Assembly (NCBI RefSeq): GCF_000720455.1
Contig: NZ_JOAK01000010.1
Coordinates: 186,001 to 250,000, forward strand
Reading direction: 5' to 3'
Origin: Streptomyces virginiae
Lineage (GTDB): Bacteria > Actinomycetota > Actinomycetes > Streptomycetales > Streptomycetaceae
DNA: 64,000 bases
Below, piece after piece: positions 51,054 to 60,753 of the stretch. Numbering within the stretch: the stretch's first letter is position 1; every line of letters starts with the position of its first letter. The notes under the pieces are model-generated. The model did no database searches. It saw only the letters and a program-made list of their open reading frames with translations, and was not told the DNA's origin. Made by a program: the position numbers and the translations under genes.

Positions 51054-53602
51054 AGATCCTGCAGAGAGTGGGCACGTTCCTCGGGATCGGGGGCGACCGG
51101 TCCGCGGGTGCGCCCCGGTACGTCGCCCTCGCCGACGGCCTGATCATCACGGACAGCCACACGGAGGCCTGGTTCACCCTCGCCTCTTCGAACACCGACC
51201 TCATGAGCGAGGGCGCGCGGGACACCGAGCTCGACGCCGCCTCGGCGGCCCTCGCCCGTACCCTCGCCGGGTTCGACTGCCACCTGCGCGTGCTGTGGTC
51301 GCCCCTGCACGCCGAGGACTACGTCGCCGAGGCCGCCGGAACGTTCAGCCACGGCGCATGGCAGGAGTGGGCCGATCTGCGCGTGCGCCGGCTCGAACAG
51401 ATCGGCCTGCCCACCCGGCACCTCCTGCTCGGCGTCCGGATGACCGAGCGCGCGGGTACGGTCCGTACAGCCGGAAAGCGAGGGGTGCAGGAGGGGCTCG
51501 GCCTCACCTCGACGACGGTCTCGACGCGCGAACTCAGCAAGCTCGACGCGCAGATGCGCCGCCTCGGCCGCCGTCTGGAGGCCAGCCCGTGGAAGGCGCG
51601 GCCCGCCGCGGTCGAGACCCTGGCGTGGATGATCTCCCGGGAACAGCATCGTGCGGCGCCGCTGCCGGCGGCCAACGGGGGAGTGGTCACGGGTGCCAAG
51701 CTGGCCGCCCTCACACGTGGTCGGATCCTGCCCCACCCGGACCACCTGCGTGTGATGGACGCACACGGTGAAGTGGCCGCCTGGACGGCCGTACTGACCA
51801 TGACGGGCTTCCCCGAGGAGATGCAGAGCCCCGGCAACGGCGAGTGGCTGCGCGTCCTCTCCGAGATCAACTACGTGCCCGACGTGGATGAGGACGACCT
51901 CGACCCGGCCACCGACCCCACCGCGCTGATCCTGCCGGTATCCCCGGAGGCGAGTGTCCGTTTCCGCGTCCAGCCGAAGAGGGACGCGCTCAAGCTGGTC
52001 GACGAGGCGCGGCGGTTGGCCAAGGAGCAGAGGCGTTCGGCGGCCCGACAGTCCGCGGAGGACCCGGGGCGCGAGATCGAAGAGACCGAGCAGGTGATGG
52101 CAGGCCTCACGCGGGACATGCGGCGTGAGGACCTCACCCTGGTCGAGGACCACCCGCGGCTCGTCGTCACCAGCACCATTTCGCTCGGCGACCTGCGCGA
52201 CCGGGTGGACGCCGTCATCACCCACTACGGCGGCATCGGCATCGAGGTGGTCGTAGGCGAGGAGGAGCAGCGGGAGCTGTTCATCGAAACCCAGCCCGGC
52301 GACCAACTGCGCGTGCCCGACCTGGGACACGTCCGGGACGTGACCGCGCTGGCGGGATCGTGGTGGTGGGGTGGAGCCCAGGTCGGTGACGACACCGGTC
52401 CGATCGTCGGCTACCTGACGGGCTCCACACCGGGGGTCTTCCGCAATGACGTGACTTCGGGCTCGGACCGCGGTGACGCCACGACCACGGCCTACGTGGG
52501 TCGTTCGGGGCGCGGCAAGACCATGGCGATGATGCTGTCGATGCTGGACGCGGCGTTCCGCGGAGCCCACGAGATCGCCCTGGACTTCAAGGGGGACCTC
52601 GGCGGAGTGGTGAACGCCGCCCGCCGCTACGGGTTGAACGCCCACCTGGTGGAGACCGGTCCGCGTTTCGCGGGCTCCTGCGACCTGTTCACCCTGCTGG
52701 CCGCCGACGGCATCGACGCCGCCCGCGGTGAAGTACCCGCCCAGCTGAGCATCGCCGCCCCCGAGCACCTGCGCCAGCGCGGCGCCGAAACCCCCATCAC
52801 CCACGCCGTCAACGCCGTGGTCAAGGCGGGAGAGCCGGCGACCTGGAAGGTGATCGAGTACCTCCGCACGATGGAGGACCCGCTCGCCCGTGAGACCGGA
52901 GAGGCCCTGTACGAGCTGGCCCAGTCCTCCCTGGGCGCCCCTTTCATGGGCCGCCCGACCGGGGACGCGCCGCTCATCAGCCCGGGACCCGGTATCTGGG
53001 TGGTGCAGATGCCGGGCCTGAGCCTGCCCGGAGTCGAGGCGGGCCGTCACGAGTGGACCCCGACGCAGCGGCTGTCGGTGGCCCTGATGCACAGCATGCT
53101 CGCCTACGGCATCACCACCGCGGGCCGCCGCGACCTGCGCCACCTGCGCAAGAGCGTCTGCGTACCCGAGGTCCACGTCCTGACCGCGACCCGCGAGGGC
53201 GCCAACTTCCTCCAGTACATCGCCCGGGTCGGCCGCGCCCTGGGAACCTCCTTGCTCCTGGACACCCAGGACCCGGAGAGCCTCGTCGAACTCGTCGGCA
53301 TCACCGAACAGCTGACCACCGTCGCCGGGTTCCAGCTCACCACCAAGGGCCAGCAGGACGGTCTCGCGGAACTCCTGGGCCTGCCCAAGGACGACCACAC
53401 CCGGGCCCTCATCCGCTCCGTCGGGCTCCTGCCCGACGGCGAGATCCGGCACGGCCACTGCATCATCCGCGACCGCCGCTTCAACTGCGCCACCGTCCAG
53501 TGGGACGTCCCCAGCCTCGAACTCCTCGAACTCCTCGACACCTCGCCCAAACCCGCGCGCCAGGCCGCGGACTCCGACGACTCCGAGAAGGTGCCCGCAT
53601 GA
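51050..53602 (+). CDS. VirB4-like conjugation ATPase
   Basis: An 850-residue ATPase that powers a type IV secretion/conjugation channel. TTG at 51050 is supported by AGGAGGGG just upstream and by a 4-base overlap with the preceding gene. N-terminal about 400 residues form the family's substrate or membrane-contact domain; Walker A is VGRSGRGKTMAM near 484-495 and a helical ATPase domain follows (ALDFKGDLGGVVNA, VHVLTATREGANFL). It ends in an acidic tail. Homologues sit in actinobacterial integrative conjugative elements. Confidence 0.87.
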   Translation: MKILQRVGTFLGIGGDRSAGAPRYVALADGLIITDSHTEAWFTLASSNTDLMSEGARDTELDAASAALARTLAGFDCHLRVLWSPLHAEDYVAEAAGTFSHGAWQEWADLRVRRLEQIGLPTRHLLLGVRMTERAGTVRTAGKRGVQEGLGLTSTTVSTRELSKLDAQMRRLGRRLEASPWKARPAAVETLAWMISREQHRAAPLPAANGGVVTGAKLAALTRGRILPHPDHLRVMDAHGEVAAWTAVLTMTGFPEEMQSPGNGEWLRVLSEINYVPDVDEDDLDPATDPTALILPVSPEASVRFRVQPKRDALKLVDEARRLAKEQRRSAARQSAEDPGREIEETEQVMAGLTRDMRREDLTLVEDHPRLVVTSTISLGDLRDRVDAVITHYGGIGIEVVVGEEEQRELFIETQPGDQLRVPDLGHVRDVTALAGSWWWGGAQVGDDTGPIVGYLTGSTPGVFRNDVTSGSDRGDATTTAYVGRSGRGKTMAMMLSMLDAAFRGAHEIALDFKGDLGGVVNAARRYGLNAHLVETGPRFAGSCDLFTLLAADGIDAARGEVPAQLSIAAPEHLRQRGAETPITHAVNAVVKAGEPATWKVIEYLRTMEDPLARETGEALYELAQSSLGAPFMGRPTGDAPLISPGPGIWVVQMPGLSLPGVEAGRHEWTPTQRLSVALMHSMLAYGITTAGRRDLRHLRKSVCVPEVHVLTATREGANFLQYIARVGRALGTSLLLDTQDPESLVELVGITEQLTTVAGFQLTTKGQQDGLAELLGLPKDDHTRALIRSVGLLPDGEIRHGHCIIRDRRFNCATVQWDVPSLELLELLDTSPKPARQAADSDDSEKVPA

Positions 53603-54162
53603 CCCGTCGCACGACCCACGTCGCCGCCCTGGCCCTGGCCGCCTCACTGCTGGCGGCCGGCTGTTCCTCGTCCGGGGAGGACGGTGGCGATGCGGGGGGC
53701 CTCCCCGCGCCGAAGGACCCGAAGGCGGCGGCGATGGCGGTGGCCCGCAGCTACATGGACGCGGCCGAACACGACGACTGGAAGACGGCCTGCCCGCTCG
53801 AGTCCCAGGGATACCTGTCCGGAACGGTCGAGAACTGCATCGCCACCAACTCGGAGGGCGACACGCCGGCTCCGTCCGCCGGTAGTGGATCGGACCGTGC
53901 GGAGCCCGGGGAGTTCAAAGCCTCGGACGCCGTCGAACTCGCCGCCGTAGGGAAGCACCCCGCCGGGTACGGCGTCCTGGTCACCTACACCTACACGTGG
54001 CCGGGCAAGCCCACGGAGACCGACCGGGTGGCACTGCGCCTGGTCGAGCAGGGCGGTTCCTGGCACGTCGACCAGCGCGAGCGGGTGCGCCCGAAGGACA
54101 TGGCGGCCGAGCCCGACATGCCGTCGCTGGTCCGCGCCCTGCTCACCGCAGGAGGGAAGTAG
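53599..54162 (+). CDS. Lipoprotein of the conjugation operon
   Basis: A 187-residue secreted lipoprotein. Signal peptide THVAALALAASLLAAGC, with the lipobox LLAAGC and cysteine at about residue 22, then a Ser/Gly/Asp-rich linker. The folded part has an NTF2-like look (AAAMAVARSYMDAAEHDDWK, YTYTWPGKPTETDR). ATG overlaps the ATPase stop by 4 bases. Its role is unknown; it may sit at the outer end of the channel. Confidence 0.8.
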   Translation: MTRRTTHVAALALAASLLAAGCSSSGEDGGDAGGLPAPKDPKAAAMAVARSYMDAAEHDDWKTACPLESQGYLSGTVENCIATNSEGDTPAPSAGSGSDRAEPGEFKASDAVELAAVGKHPAGYGVLVTYTYTWPGKPTETDRVALRLVEQGGSWHVDQRERVRPKDMAAEPDMPSLVRALLTAGGK

Positions 54163-54165
54163 CGG

Positions 54166-56157
54166 ATGCCCATACGCGCGCCGCGGCTGAGAAGCATGGC
54201 CATTCCCGCGCTCTTCGCCGCCACCTCCGTGATGGTTTTCGCTGGTCAGGCGCATGCCGAGACCATCGACCCGGTCGGGATCGGCGACCTCTTCTGGTCG
54301 CCGAGTGACGCGAACGTCCCCGACGGCGGGGAAACGATGTACGAGCTGTACGACCCCGGGCGCTGGTTCCTCGATGCCGATCTCTGGGATTTCGAGATGG
54401 TCGACGGAACCGCGTACCTCATCTGCTCGATCCTCATGGGAGTTCTGGTCATCATCGGCCTCGCCATGACAGTGATCGTGGGCTGGGTGTTCCGCTTCAC
54501 GTCGATCCCCGAGATGGAGAACGCCATCTCGGGCATGATCGGCGGTGCCTCTCAGAGCCTGATGGAGTTCGTCCTCCCGAGCTGCCTCGTCGTCGGCGGC
54601 TTCATCGCCTTCGTGCAGCACCGCAAGGGCGGAGGCGGAGGCGGGCTGTCACAGATCGCCTGGGTCCTGATCTCGGGGGTGGTGTCCGTATCCCTCCTGA
54701 CGAGCCCCCAGTCCTGGGTGAGCGGGATCGATTCGGCGCGTCAGGTCGGTGCCAGCGTCACCATGAGCGCCACCGCGGAAGGCCTGGGCAACGGCTCCAG
54801 TGACTACCCGTTCGCTCTCAAGAACCAGCCGAAGTTCACGAACAACGGCCGTGACACCCTGCTGCGGAAGTCCCAGGACTCCATCTGGCGCGGGTTTGTG
54901 GCCACCCCGTGGTGCATCGCCGAATTCGGGAGCCTGGAGGTCTGCGAGAAGTACGGAAGACAGGTCCTCGACCAGGGAACGAATGCCGACACCCGCGAGA
55001 AGTACATCGACAACAACCTGAAGGGGAGCAATGTCGGCGACGCCTCCGTCGACTGGGTGAAGGGAGACACCCCGGTCGGCCGCCTCATGGTGCTGATTCC
55101 CTCGATCATCGTGGCCCTGATGTTCGCGATCCTGCTCCTGGTTCTCGCGTTCACATCCCTGGCGGCCTTCCTGGGATCGCTGTTGCTCCTCCTGACCGGC
55201 GTCTTCTTCGCCTGCCTCTGGGTCATTCCCGGGCGGCCGAGGCAGTGGGGGCTCGCCTGGTTCGACCAGCTCCTCGCCCGCACGCTCGAGAGCTTCATCG
55301 CGACCCTGGTGCTCGGCGCCGTGCTCTCGGCGCAGACCGCGACGATGCAGATGTTCGGGAAGTACGGATGGCTGCCCACCATGGGCCTGTCCATCGCCCT
55401 GTCCGTCGTGGCCTTCCAGTTCCGGTCGGTACTCGCGCAGATCTTCGGCGTGCGCGGCACGACGGGCGGGTCGATCGCCGGCATGCTCGCCACCCGTGCC
55501 CTCAGCGCCGTCGGCAAGGGCGGCGGGAAGGGCGCCGGTTCGGGCTACAACCACCGTCCTGTGGAGACCCTTCCGGGCCGGACCGGCGGTGGCGGCGGAG
55601 GCGGGGGGAGGAACCGTCCGAGGCTTCCCAACGGTTCCGGTGGTTCGGGTGAGGGCGGCGACGTCACGGTCACCCGCGTTCCCCCGGCGCGCCCGCCCGC
55701 CCCGGCGCCCCTGCCCGCGGGCCGCCGCCCCAAAATCGCACTCCCGCCGGGAAGGTCCGCCGAAGCCACCGGCGGATCCGTTTCAGGGACGGCCGGTGCC
55801 GCGAAGACCAGCGCCGCCGCGGTCTCCGGGCCGTCACCGCGCCCGACGCCCGCCGTACAGGCCCCGCAGCCGCGTCCGGCCCTGCCCCCCGGCCCTTCGA
55901 GCGCCGCCGCCGCGGCTCCCGGCGACCGGGGCCACAGCGGCCCGGGTGCCCCTTCCGGCAGCCAGGCATCGCCGACCATGCGCCCGGAGTCCGGCAGCCG
56001 GCCGAACTTCGCCTTCCGCCAGGCCCCGGTACCGCAGTCGCCGGGCGAGCCCCCCCTCATCTCGGCGACCGTCGTCCGCAGTACGCCCAACCGGCCCCCG
56101 CGCCGGGCCGCGAGCACCTCGCCCCATTCCTTCCGACCCCCGGTCAGGCAAGCATGA
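54166..56157 (+). CDS. Polytopic VirB6/TrbL-like conjugation membrane protein
   Basis: A 663-residue protein. A signal peptide (ALFAATSVMVFAGQAHA) and a short external domain precede about seven transmembrane helices: YLICSILMGVLVIIGLAMTV, SLMEFVLPSCLVVGGFIAF, QIAWVLISGVVSVSLL, MVLIPSIIVALMFAILLLVL, LLLLLTGVFFACLWVI, ESFIATLVLGAVLSA and MGLSIALSVVAFQF. The last about 200 residues are a long Pro/Ala/Gly-rich cytoplasmic tail of low complexity. The topology fits VirB6/TrbL-type channel proteins. It overlaps the next gene by 4 bases. Confidence 0.82.
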   Translation: MPIRAPRLRSMAIPALFAATSVMVFAGQAHAETIDPVGIGDLFWSPSDANVPDGGETMYELYDPGRWFLDADLWDFEMVDGTAYLICSILMGVLVIIGLAMTVIVGWVFRFTSIPEMENAISGMIGGASQSLMEFVLPSCLVVGGFIAFVQHRKGGGGGGLSQIAWVLISGVVSVSLLTSPQSWVSGIDSARQVGASVTMSATAEGLGNGSSDYPFALKNQPKFTNNGRDTLLRKSQDSIWRGFVATPWCIAEFGSLEVCEKYGRQVLDQGTNADTREKYIDNNLKGSNVGDASVDWVKGDTPVGRLMVLIPSIIVALMFAILLLVLAFTSLAAFLGSLLLLLTGVFFACLWVIPGRPRQWGLAWFDQLLARTLESFIATLVLGAVLSAQTATMQMFGKYGWLPTMGLSIALSVVAFQFRSVLAQIFGVRGTTGGSIAGMLATRALSAVGKGGGKGAGSGYNHRPVETLPGRTGGGGGGGGRNRPRLPNGSGGSGEGGDVTVTRVPPARPPAPAPLPAGRRPKIALPPGRSAEATGGSVSGTAGAAKTSAAAVSGPSPRPTPAVQAPQPRPALPPGPSSAAAAAPGDRGHSGPGAPSGSQASPTMRPESGSRPNFAFRQAPVPQSPGEPPLISATVVRSTPNRPPRRAASTSPHSFRPPVRQA

Positions 56158-56936
56158 GTGACCGAACGCCACAGGAGTGGCGCGAGATCCTGGCCGACAT
56201 CCGTCACCCGGAGGAGGTCCGCAAGGCGGGCAGCCGCCGGGCGCGTCGCCGTGCGAAGGCCGTGCACCACCAGCAGATGCGGCGCCGGTCGCACGAGTGG
56301 GTGCGCGAACAGCGCCGCCGCGACCCGATCCGCCCCACCGGCGCCGCGATCATCGTCGTGGTGGTGCTGGCGCTCGGCGTGGGCACCCGCTGGGTGTGGC
56401 CGGGCCTGCTCGGCGAGAAGCAGCCCGCCGCCACAGCCGGCCAGGCCGCCCCTGCGGCACCGGGGCAGGAGGACAGTGAGGCTGAGGCCCCGGCGGCCTC
56501 CGCCCCGCCCAGCGCGCCCTCGGCGACGCCCGCGCCGCTGCCGTCACCGGCCGACCTGGACAACCCCGACCGGGTCGCGGAGCAGTTCGCGCGCGGCTAC
56601 CTCACCCGCAACCCGCCGCAGGACCAGACGCACAGGACGGTGGTGGAGCGCGTGCGCCCCTTCCTGGCGCCGGCTCTGGCCGCGAACCTCTCCGAACACA
56701 CCGACCCCGCCTGGGACAAGCTCGTCAGCCAGGGCGGCATCTCCACGGTGCGCTCCGTCGCCGTGACCCCCTCGGGCAAGGACCTGCCCGGGGACTCCCC
56801 GTTGCGGGTCTGGCGTCAGGCGACGACCGCCGTGGCCGTCGACGGTTACACCGACTACAGCGAGACCACCGTCCTGCAACTGGAGTTGATGACCTCCGGC
56901 GGGAAGTGGCACATCACGCGAATCCTGGGCGTCTAG
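56154..56936 (+). CDS. Single-pass membrane protein of the conjugation operon
   Basis: 260 residues: very basic N-terminus (RKAGSRRARRRAKAVHHQQ), one helix (GAAIIVVVVLALGVGTRWVW near 63-82), Ala/Pro linker, then an external domain with an NTF2-like start (NPDRVAEQFARGYLTRNPP) that resembles the folded part of TcpC. So it may be a second VirB8-like subunit. ATG overlaps the preceding stop (ATGA). Confidence 0.75.
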   Translation: MSDRTPQEWREILADIRHPEEVRKAGSRRARRRAKAVHHQQMRRRSHEWVREQRRRDPIRPTGAAIIVVVVLALGVGTRWVWPGLLGEKQPAATAGQAAPAAPGQEDSEAEAPAASAPPSAPSATPAPLPSPADLDNPDRVAEQFARGYLTRNPPQDQTHRTVVERVRPFLAPALAANLSEHTDPAWDKLVSQGGISTVRSVAVTPSGKDLPGDSPLRVWRQATTAVAVDGYTDYSETTVLQLELMTSGGKWHITRILGV

Positions 56937-58102
56937 TGCGGGCCCGTGATGCGGCGGGTCTCCTGCTCGATGCCAAGGGGATCGTCTTCAAGCTCAAGGC
57001 GGCGGCCGTGCTGTCCGTCGTCATGGTCTTCTGCCTGCTGTTGCTCGGGCTGGTCGCGGCCATGGGCGGCGACGCCTCCGCCGTCGGCTGCGGCGACCGG
57101 GGCCGCCCCGGAGTGGACCCGGGGGACGAAGGGGGCGGCGGCGGGGCGCAGCGGCCCGGCGAAGGCATACGCAAGAAACAGCTCGCGAACGCGGAGATCA
57201 TCGACACCGTCGCCAAGGAGGGCGGACTGTCCGGCCGGGCCACCCTGATCGCCCTGATGACGGCCTTGCAGGAGAGCACGCTCCTCAACCTGGACTACGG
57301 CGACCGCGACTCGGTCGGCCTGTTCCAGCAGCGCCCCGTCGCGGGCTGGGGCACCAAGGAACAGATCATGCAGCCCAAGTACGCCGCCAAGATGTTCTTC
57401 TGGGGCGGCGACGACGGCGACCCGCCGGGGCTCACCGACATCCGCGGCTGGGAGTCCATGAAGTACGGAGCCGCCGCCCAGGCGGTCCAGCGCAGCGCGT
57501 ACCCCGACCTGTACGACCAGCACGAGGACTACGCCCGCGAGCTGGCCGGCGAGGCGAAGATCGACCTGAACCGGGGCGGTACGAACGGAAGCCCTCCGGG
57601 TGGCGGCGAATCGGACAAGCCCCGGGACAAGGGCTGCCAGGACGGGGGCAAGCCCGGTGAACCGGGCGAGCCCTTCCACGACGGCGCCGCGGGGTGGCCG
57701 CCCGAGGTCAAGAACCCGCGCAGCACGAAGGAGGCCATCGCGGCGGCCCGAGAAGAGGCGCGCAGCGGTCCCAAGAAGTGGTACCAGATGTGCCTCGCCT
57801 TCACGTCCGTCGCGTACGGATGGTCCTCCTCCGGTGTCCCCTACGCCATCGACCACTACCGGGAAATGCCCACCAGCATGAAGCACGACAAGGACAGGAA
57901 CCCGCCCCCGGGGGCGCTGATGTACTGGGACACCGGTCAGCGGGCCGGCCACGTCGCCGTCTACCTCGGGGGCGGAGAGATCGCGAGCAACGACATCCGC
58001 AGGCCCGGGTACATCGACGTCGTCCCGGCGACGGAGATCGAGTCGAAGTGGGGCGCCACCTACCTCGGATGGGCGCCCCCCTACTTCCCGAAGGGCGGAT
58101 GA
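56936..58102 (+). CDS. Conjugation-associated cell-wall hydrolase (transglycosylase plus NlpC/P60 or CHAP-type peptidase)
   Basis: A 388-residue exported enzyme that opens peptidoglycan for the channel. GTG at 56936 overlaps the previous stop as TAGTG. A membrane anchor (LKAAAVLSVVMVFCLLLLGLV) is followed by a transglycosylase-like domain (ALMTALQESTLLNLDYG, catalytic Glu likely the one in QES) with the family string GDRDSVGLFQQRPVAGWG, then a C-terminal peptidase with catalytic Cys near 285 (MCLAFTSVAYG) and His in AGHVAVYLG. Bifunctional wall hydrolases like this are standard in Gram-positive conjugation. Confidence 0.85.
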   Translation: MRARDAAGLLLDAKGIVFKLKAAAVLSVVMVFCLLLLGLVAAMGGDASAVGCGDRGRPGVDPGDEGGGGGAQRPGEGIRKKQLANAEIIDTVAKEGGLSGRATLIALMTALQESTLLNLDYGDRDSVGLFQQRPVAGWGTKEQIMQPKYAAKMFFWGGDDGDPPGLTDIRGWESMKYGAAAQAVQRSAYPDLYDQHEDYARELAGEAKIDLNRGGTNGSPPGGGESDKPRDKGCQDGGKPGEPGEPFHDGAAGWPPEVKNPRSTKEAIAAAREEARSGPKKWYQMCLAFTSVAYGWSSSGVPYAIDHYREMPTSMKHDKDRNPPPGALMYWDTGQRAGHVAVYLGGGEIASNDIRRPGYIDVVPATEIESKWGATYLGWAPPYFPKGG

Positions 58103-58106
58103 GGCA

Positions 58107-58958
58107 GTGACCACCGACGCCGGCCAGGTGCCGGCCACCCCGCTCTACACCATCACCCTCACCGGGTCCGGAGTCAGCATCGACGGAGAGCCGGTCGGCG
58201 TCCCCGCCGGCGACCTCCCGGCCGCCCGGCTGGCCGCGCTCGCGGAGATCCGCGTCCGCGCGGCGCTGCGGGGCCGGCCCGTCCGGGTCACGGCCAAGGA
58301 GCCGGACGGCTCGGCGTGGCCCCTCGTCGTCGACCCCGACGGCCACGTGACGACGCTGTCCGTGCCGCACCCCGTCGTGCCCCCGCCGGTCCGGGCCGGC
58401 GACGGCTCCGGCCGCTCGGCCGCGCCCGTCGCGCCCGCCGTGCCCTTCGTGCCCGAACCCGCCGTGACGTGGGGAGCGCCGCTGCCGGCCGCCCACCAGG
58501 AAGCCTGGGCGCGGCTCCTGGCGGCGCACGGGGCGGGGGACACCACCACCGCGATCGCCCTGGCGGAGCGGACCGAGGCCGCGCTGGAGGCCGAGTACGG
58601 GCCGCTGCACCCCTACACCGTGCAGGTCCTGAGCGCGCGGGCCTGGCTCGTACTGGGCCGGCGCGACGACCTGTCCGCCACCGTGCGGCTGCTCGTCCGG
58701 ACCGCTCTGCGTCGCCGCCGGGCCGGAGCGGAGCCGAGAAGTGAGACCGCGCAGGTGGCGGGCAACGCCCATGCCGCGTGGCGCTCGTTGGCCGCGACGG
58801 ACTCGCGCCGAGCCCTGGAGCTGAGCGGACCACTGACCGACATGCTCGAAGAACTCGGGTGGCCCGGCCACACCCAGGACGTCGTCCACTGGGTGGAGGA
58901 GACCACACGTCAGCGCACCCTCACGGAAGACCCTGCCTCCCCGGAAGGGAGAACATGA
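58107..58958 (+). CDS. Hypothetical protein of the conjugation operon (283 aa)
   Basis: Unrecognised. GTG at 58107. Residues 1-100 are beta-rich (PLYTITLTGSGVSIDGEPVG); a Pro-rich linker follows; from about 130 onward it is helical and TPR-like (AHQEAWARLLAAHGAGDTTTA, HPYTVQVLSARAWLVLGRRD). No signal peptide or membrane helix, so it is probably cytoplasmic. It overlaps the coupling-protein gene by 4 bases, so it may regulate or escort that ATPase. Confidence 0.7.
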   Translation: MTTDAGQVPATPLYTITLTGSGVSIDGEPVGVPAGDLPAARLAALAEIRVRAALRGRPVRVTAKEPDGSAWPLVVDPDGHVTTLSVPHPVVPPPVRAGDGSGRSAAPVAPAVPFVPEPAVTWGAPLPAAHQEAWARLLAAHGAGDTTTAIALAERTEAALEAEYGPLHPYTVQVLSARAWLVLGRRDDLSATVRLLVRTALRRRRAGAEPRSETAQVAGNAHAAWRSLAATDSRRALELSGPLTDMLEELGWPGHTQDVVHWVEETTRQRTLTEDPASPEGRT

Positions 58959-60697
58959 CGATGGCCAACGAACAGCAGAAGGAGCCCCGTCCCGGCGACG
59001 CATGGGCGAAGGAGGCCGCGCTGATCGCCGCCGCGCTCCTGTTCGTCGCGTGCGGGGCCTGGATCGCCGCCGGCCTCGGCGCCGCCGCCGACGACGGCCC
59101 GGACCCCGGCAGCCTGGTCTCCTTCACCGTGGGGTTGGCCACGGGGGAGTACACCTGGCCCGGCGGCACTGCGAACGCCTACGTGGCGGGCGAGTTGCTG
59201 GTGCTCGCCGCGGCGGCCGTCGCCGCGTACCGGATCCGCCTGCGCCGACGCCGCAAGCCCGACGTCGACGGCGCGGCCCACCACCTCGCGCAGGGCGAGG
59301 AACTCGGCCGCCTCAGCGCCAAGGGCGCCGCCGCGACCGCCGCGCGCCTCGGGGTGCGAAGCCGTGCGCCCGGTGTCCTCATCGGCCGCTCGGTGCGCGG
59401 ACGCCAGCCCCTGTACGGCTCCTTCGAAGACATGCACGTCGACATCTGGGGACCGCGCACCGGCAAGACCACCCGGCGTGCCATCCCCGCGATCCTCGAC
59501 GCACCGGGCGCCGTGCTCGTCACCTCCAACAAGCGGGACATCGTCGACGCCACCCGCGGACCGCGCGGCGCACGGGGCGCCGTGTGGGTCTTCGACCCGC
59601 AGCAGGTGGCACAGGAGGGGCCCACCTGGTGGTGGAACCCGCTGTCCTACGTGACCGACGTGGCACGGGCCCGCAAGCTGGCCGAGCACTTCGCCTCGGG
59701 CTCCCGCGACGCCGACGCCTCCACCGACGCGTACTTCGACCCCGCCGGCCGGGACCTGCTCGCCAACCTCCTGCTCGCCGCCGCGACCGCCAAGGCGCCG
59801 ATCACCCAGGTCTACAGCTGGCTCGCCAACCCGAAGGACGACAGCCCGGAGCGCATCCTGCGCGGCGCGGGGCACCACATGCCGGCGGACGCCCTGTTCG
59901 GTGTGATCACCGCGCCGGACAAGCAGCGCGGCGGCATCTACGGTGTCGCCCAGCAGATGGCCTCCTGCCTGGTCAACCCCGAGGTCAACAGGTGGGTGAC
60001 GCCGGTGGCCGAGGACGACGACCGCCCGGAGCTGGACCCCGCCGAATTCGTCCGCGGTGAGGGCACCCTCTACTCGCTCTCGCGGGAGGGCAGCGACTCG
60101 GCGGGCCCGCTGGTGACGGCCCTGACCGTGGCCGTCGTCGAGGCCGCGGAGGAGTACGCCGGCTCCCAGCGCGGCGGCCGGCTGGCGAAGCCGCTGCTGG
60201 GCGTGCTGGACGAGGCGGCGAACGTCTGCCGCTGGCGCGCCCTGCCCGACCTGTACTCGCACTACGGCTCGCGCGGCATCGTCCTGATGACGATCCTCCA
60301 GTCCTGGGCGCAGGGCGTGGAGGTGTGGGGCGAGCGGGGCATGGAGAAGCTGTGGTCCGCCGCGAACGTACGGGTCTACGGCGGCGGTGTCTCCGACACC
60401 CGCTTCCTCGGCGACCTCTCCGAGCTGGCGGGGGAGTACGACGTCCGCGAGTTCACCGCGACCCGTGAGGCGGGGTTCGCCGGCTGGTCGGGCAACCGCA
60501 CCGTGAACGAGTCCCACCGGCGCGACCGAGTCCTGAAGGTCTCCGACCTGGGCGCGATGCCCCCGGGCCGGGCGCTCGTCCTGGCCTCCGGAACCAAGCC
60601 GGTCCTGGTCGAGACGCTGCCCTGGTGGCAGGGACCGCACGCCGACGCGGTCAGGGCCTCACTGACCCGGCACGACCCGGGCGCCGCCCGAACCTGA
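58955..60697 (+). CDS. VirD4/TraG-type coupling ATPase
   Basis: A 580-residue type IV coupling protein that brings DNA or protein substrates to the channel. Two N-terminal membrane helices (EAALIAAALLFVACGAWIAAG and AYVAGELLVLAAAAVAAY) precede the ATPase domain with Walker A GPRTGKTTRRAIP near 166-178 and Walker B LLGVLDEAANV near 413-423. The C-terminal helical part includes VYGGGVSDTRFLGDLSEL. ATG at 58955 follows GAAGGGAG. Together with the VirB4-like ATPase it gives a near-complete channel set. Confidence 0.9.
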   Translation: MTMANEQQKEPRPGDAWAKEAALIAAALLFVACGAWIAAGLGAAADDGPDPGSLVSFTVGLATGEYTWPGGTANAYVAGELLVLAAAAVAAYRIRLRRRRKPDVDGAAHHLAQGEELGRLSAKGAAATAARLGVRSRAPGVLIGRSVRGRQPLYGSFEDMHVDIWGPRTGKTTRRAIPAILDAPGAVLVTSNKRDIVDATRGPRGARGAVWVFDPQQVAQEGPTWWWNPLSYVTDVARARKLAEHFASGSRDADASTDAYFDPAGRDLLANLLLAAATAKAPITQVYSWLANPKDDSPERILRGAGHHMPADALFGVITAPDKQRGGIYGVAQQMASCLVNPEVNRWVTPVAEDDDRPELDPAEFVRGEGTLYSLSREGSDSAGPLVTALTVAVVEAAEEYAGSQRGGRLAKPLLGVLDEAANVCRWRALPDLYSHYGSRGIVLMTILQSWAQGVEVWGERGMEKLWSAANVRVYGGGVSDTRFLGDLSELAGEYDVREFTATREAGFAGWSGNRTVNESHRRDRVLKVSDLGAMPPGRALVLASGTKPVLVETLPWWQGPHADAVRASLTRHDPGAART

Positions 60698-60753
60698 GCA
60701 CGCGTTCGACCGGGATACGTTCGTAAGAGCATCGAAAGAGCAAGGAGAGAGTG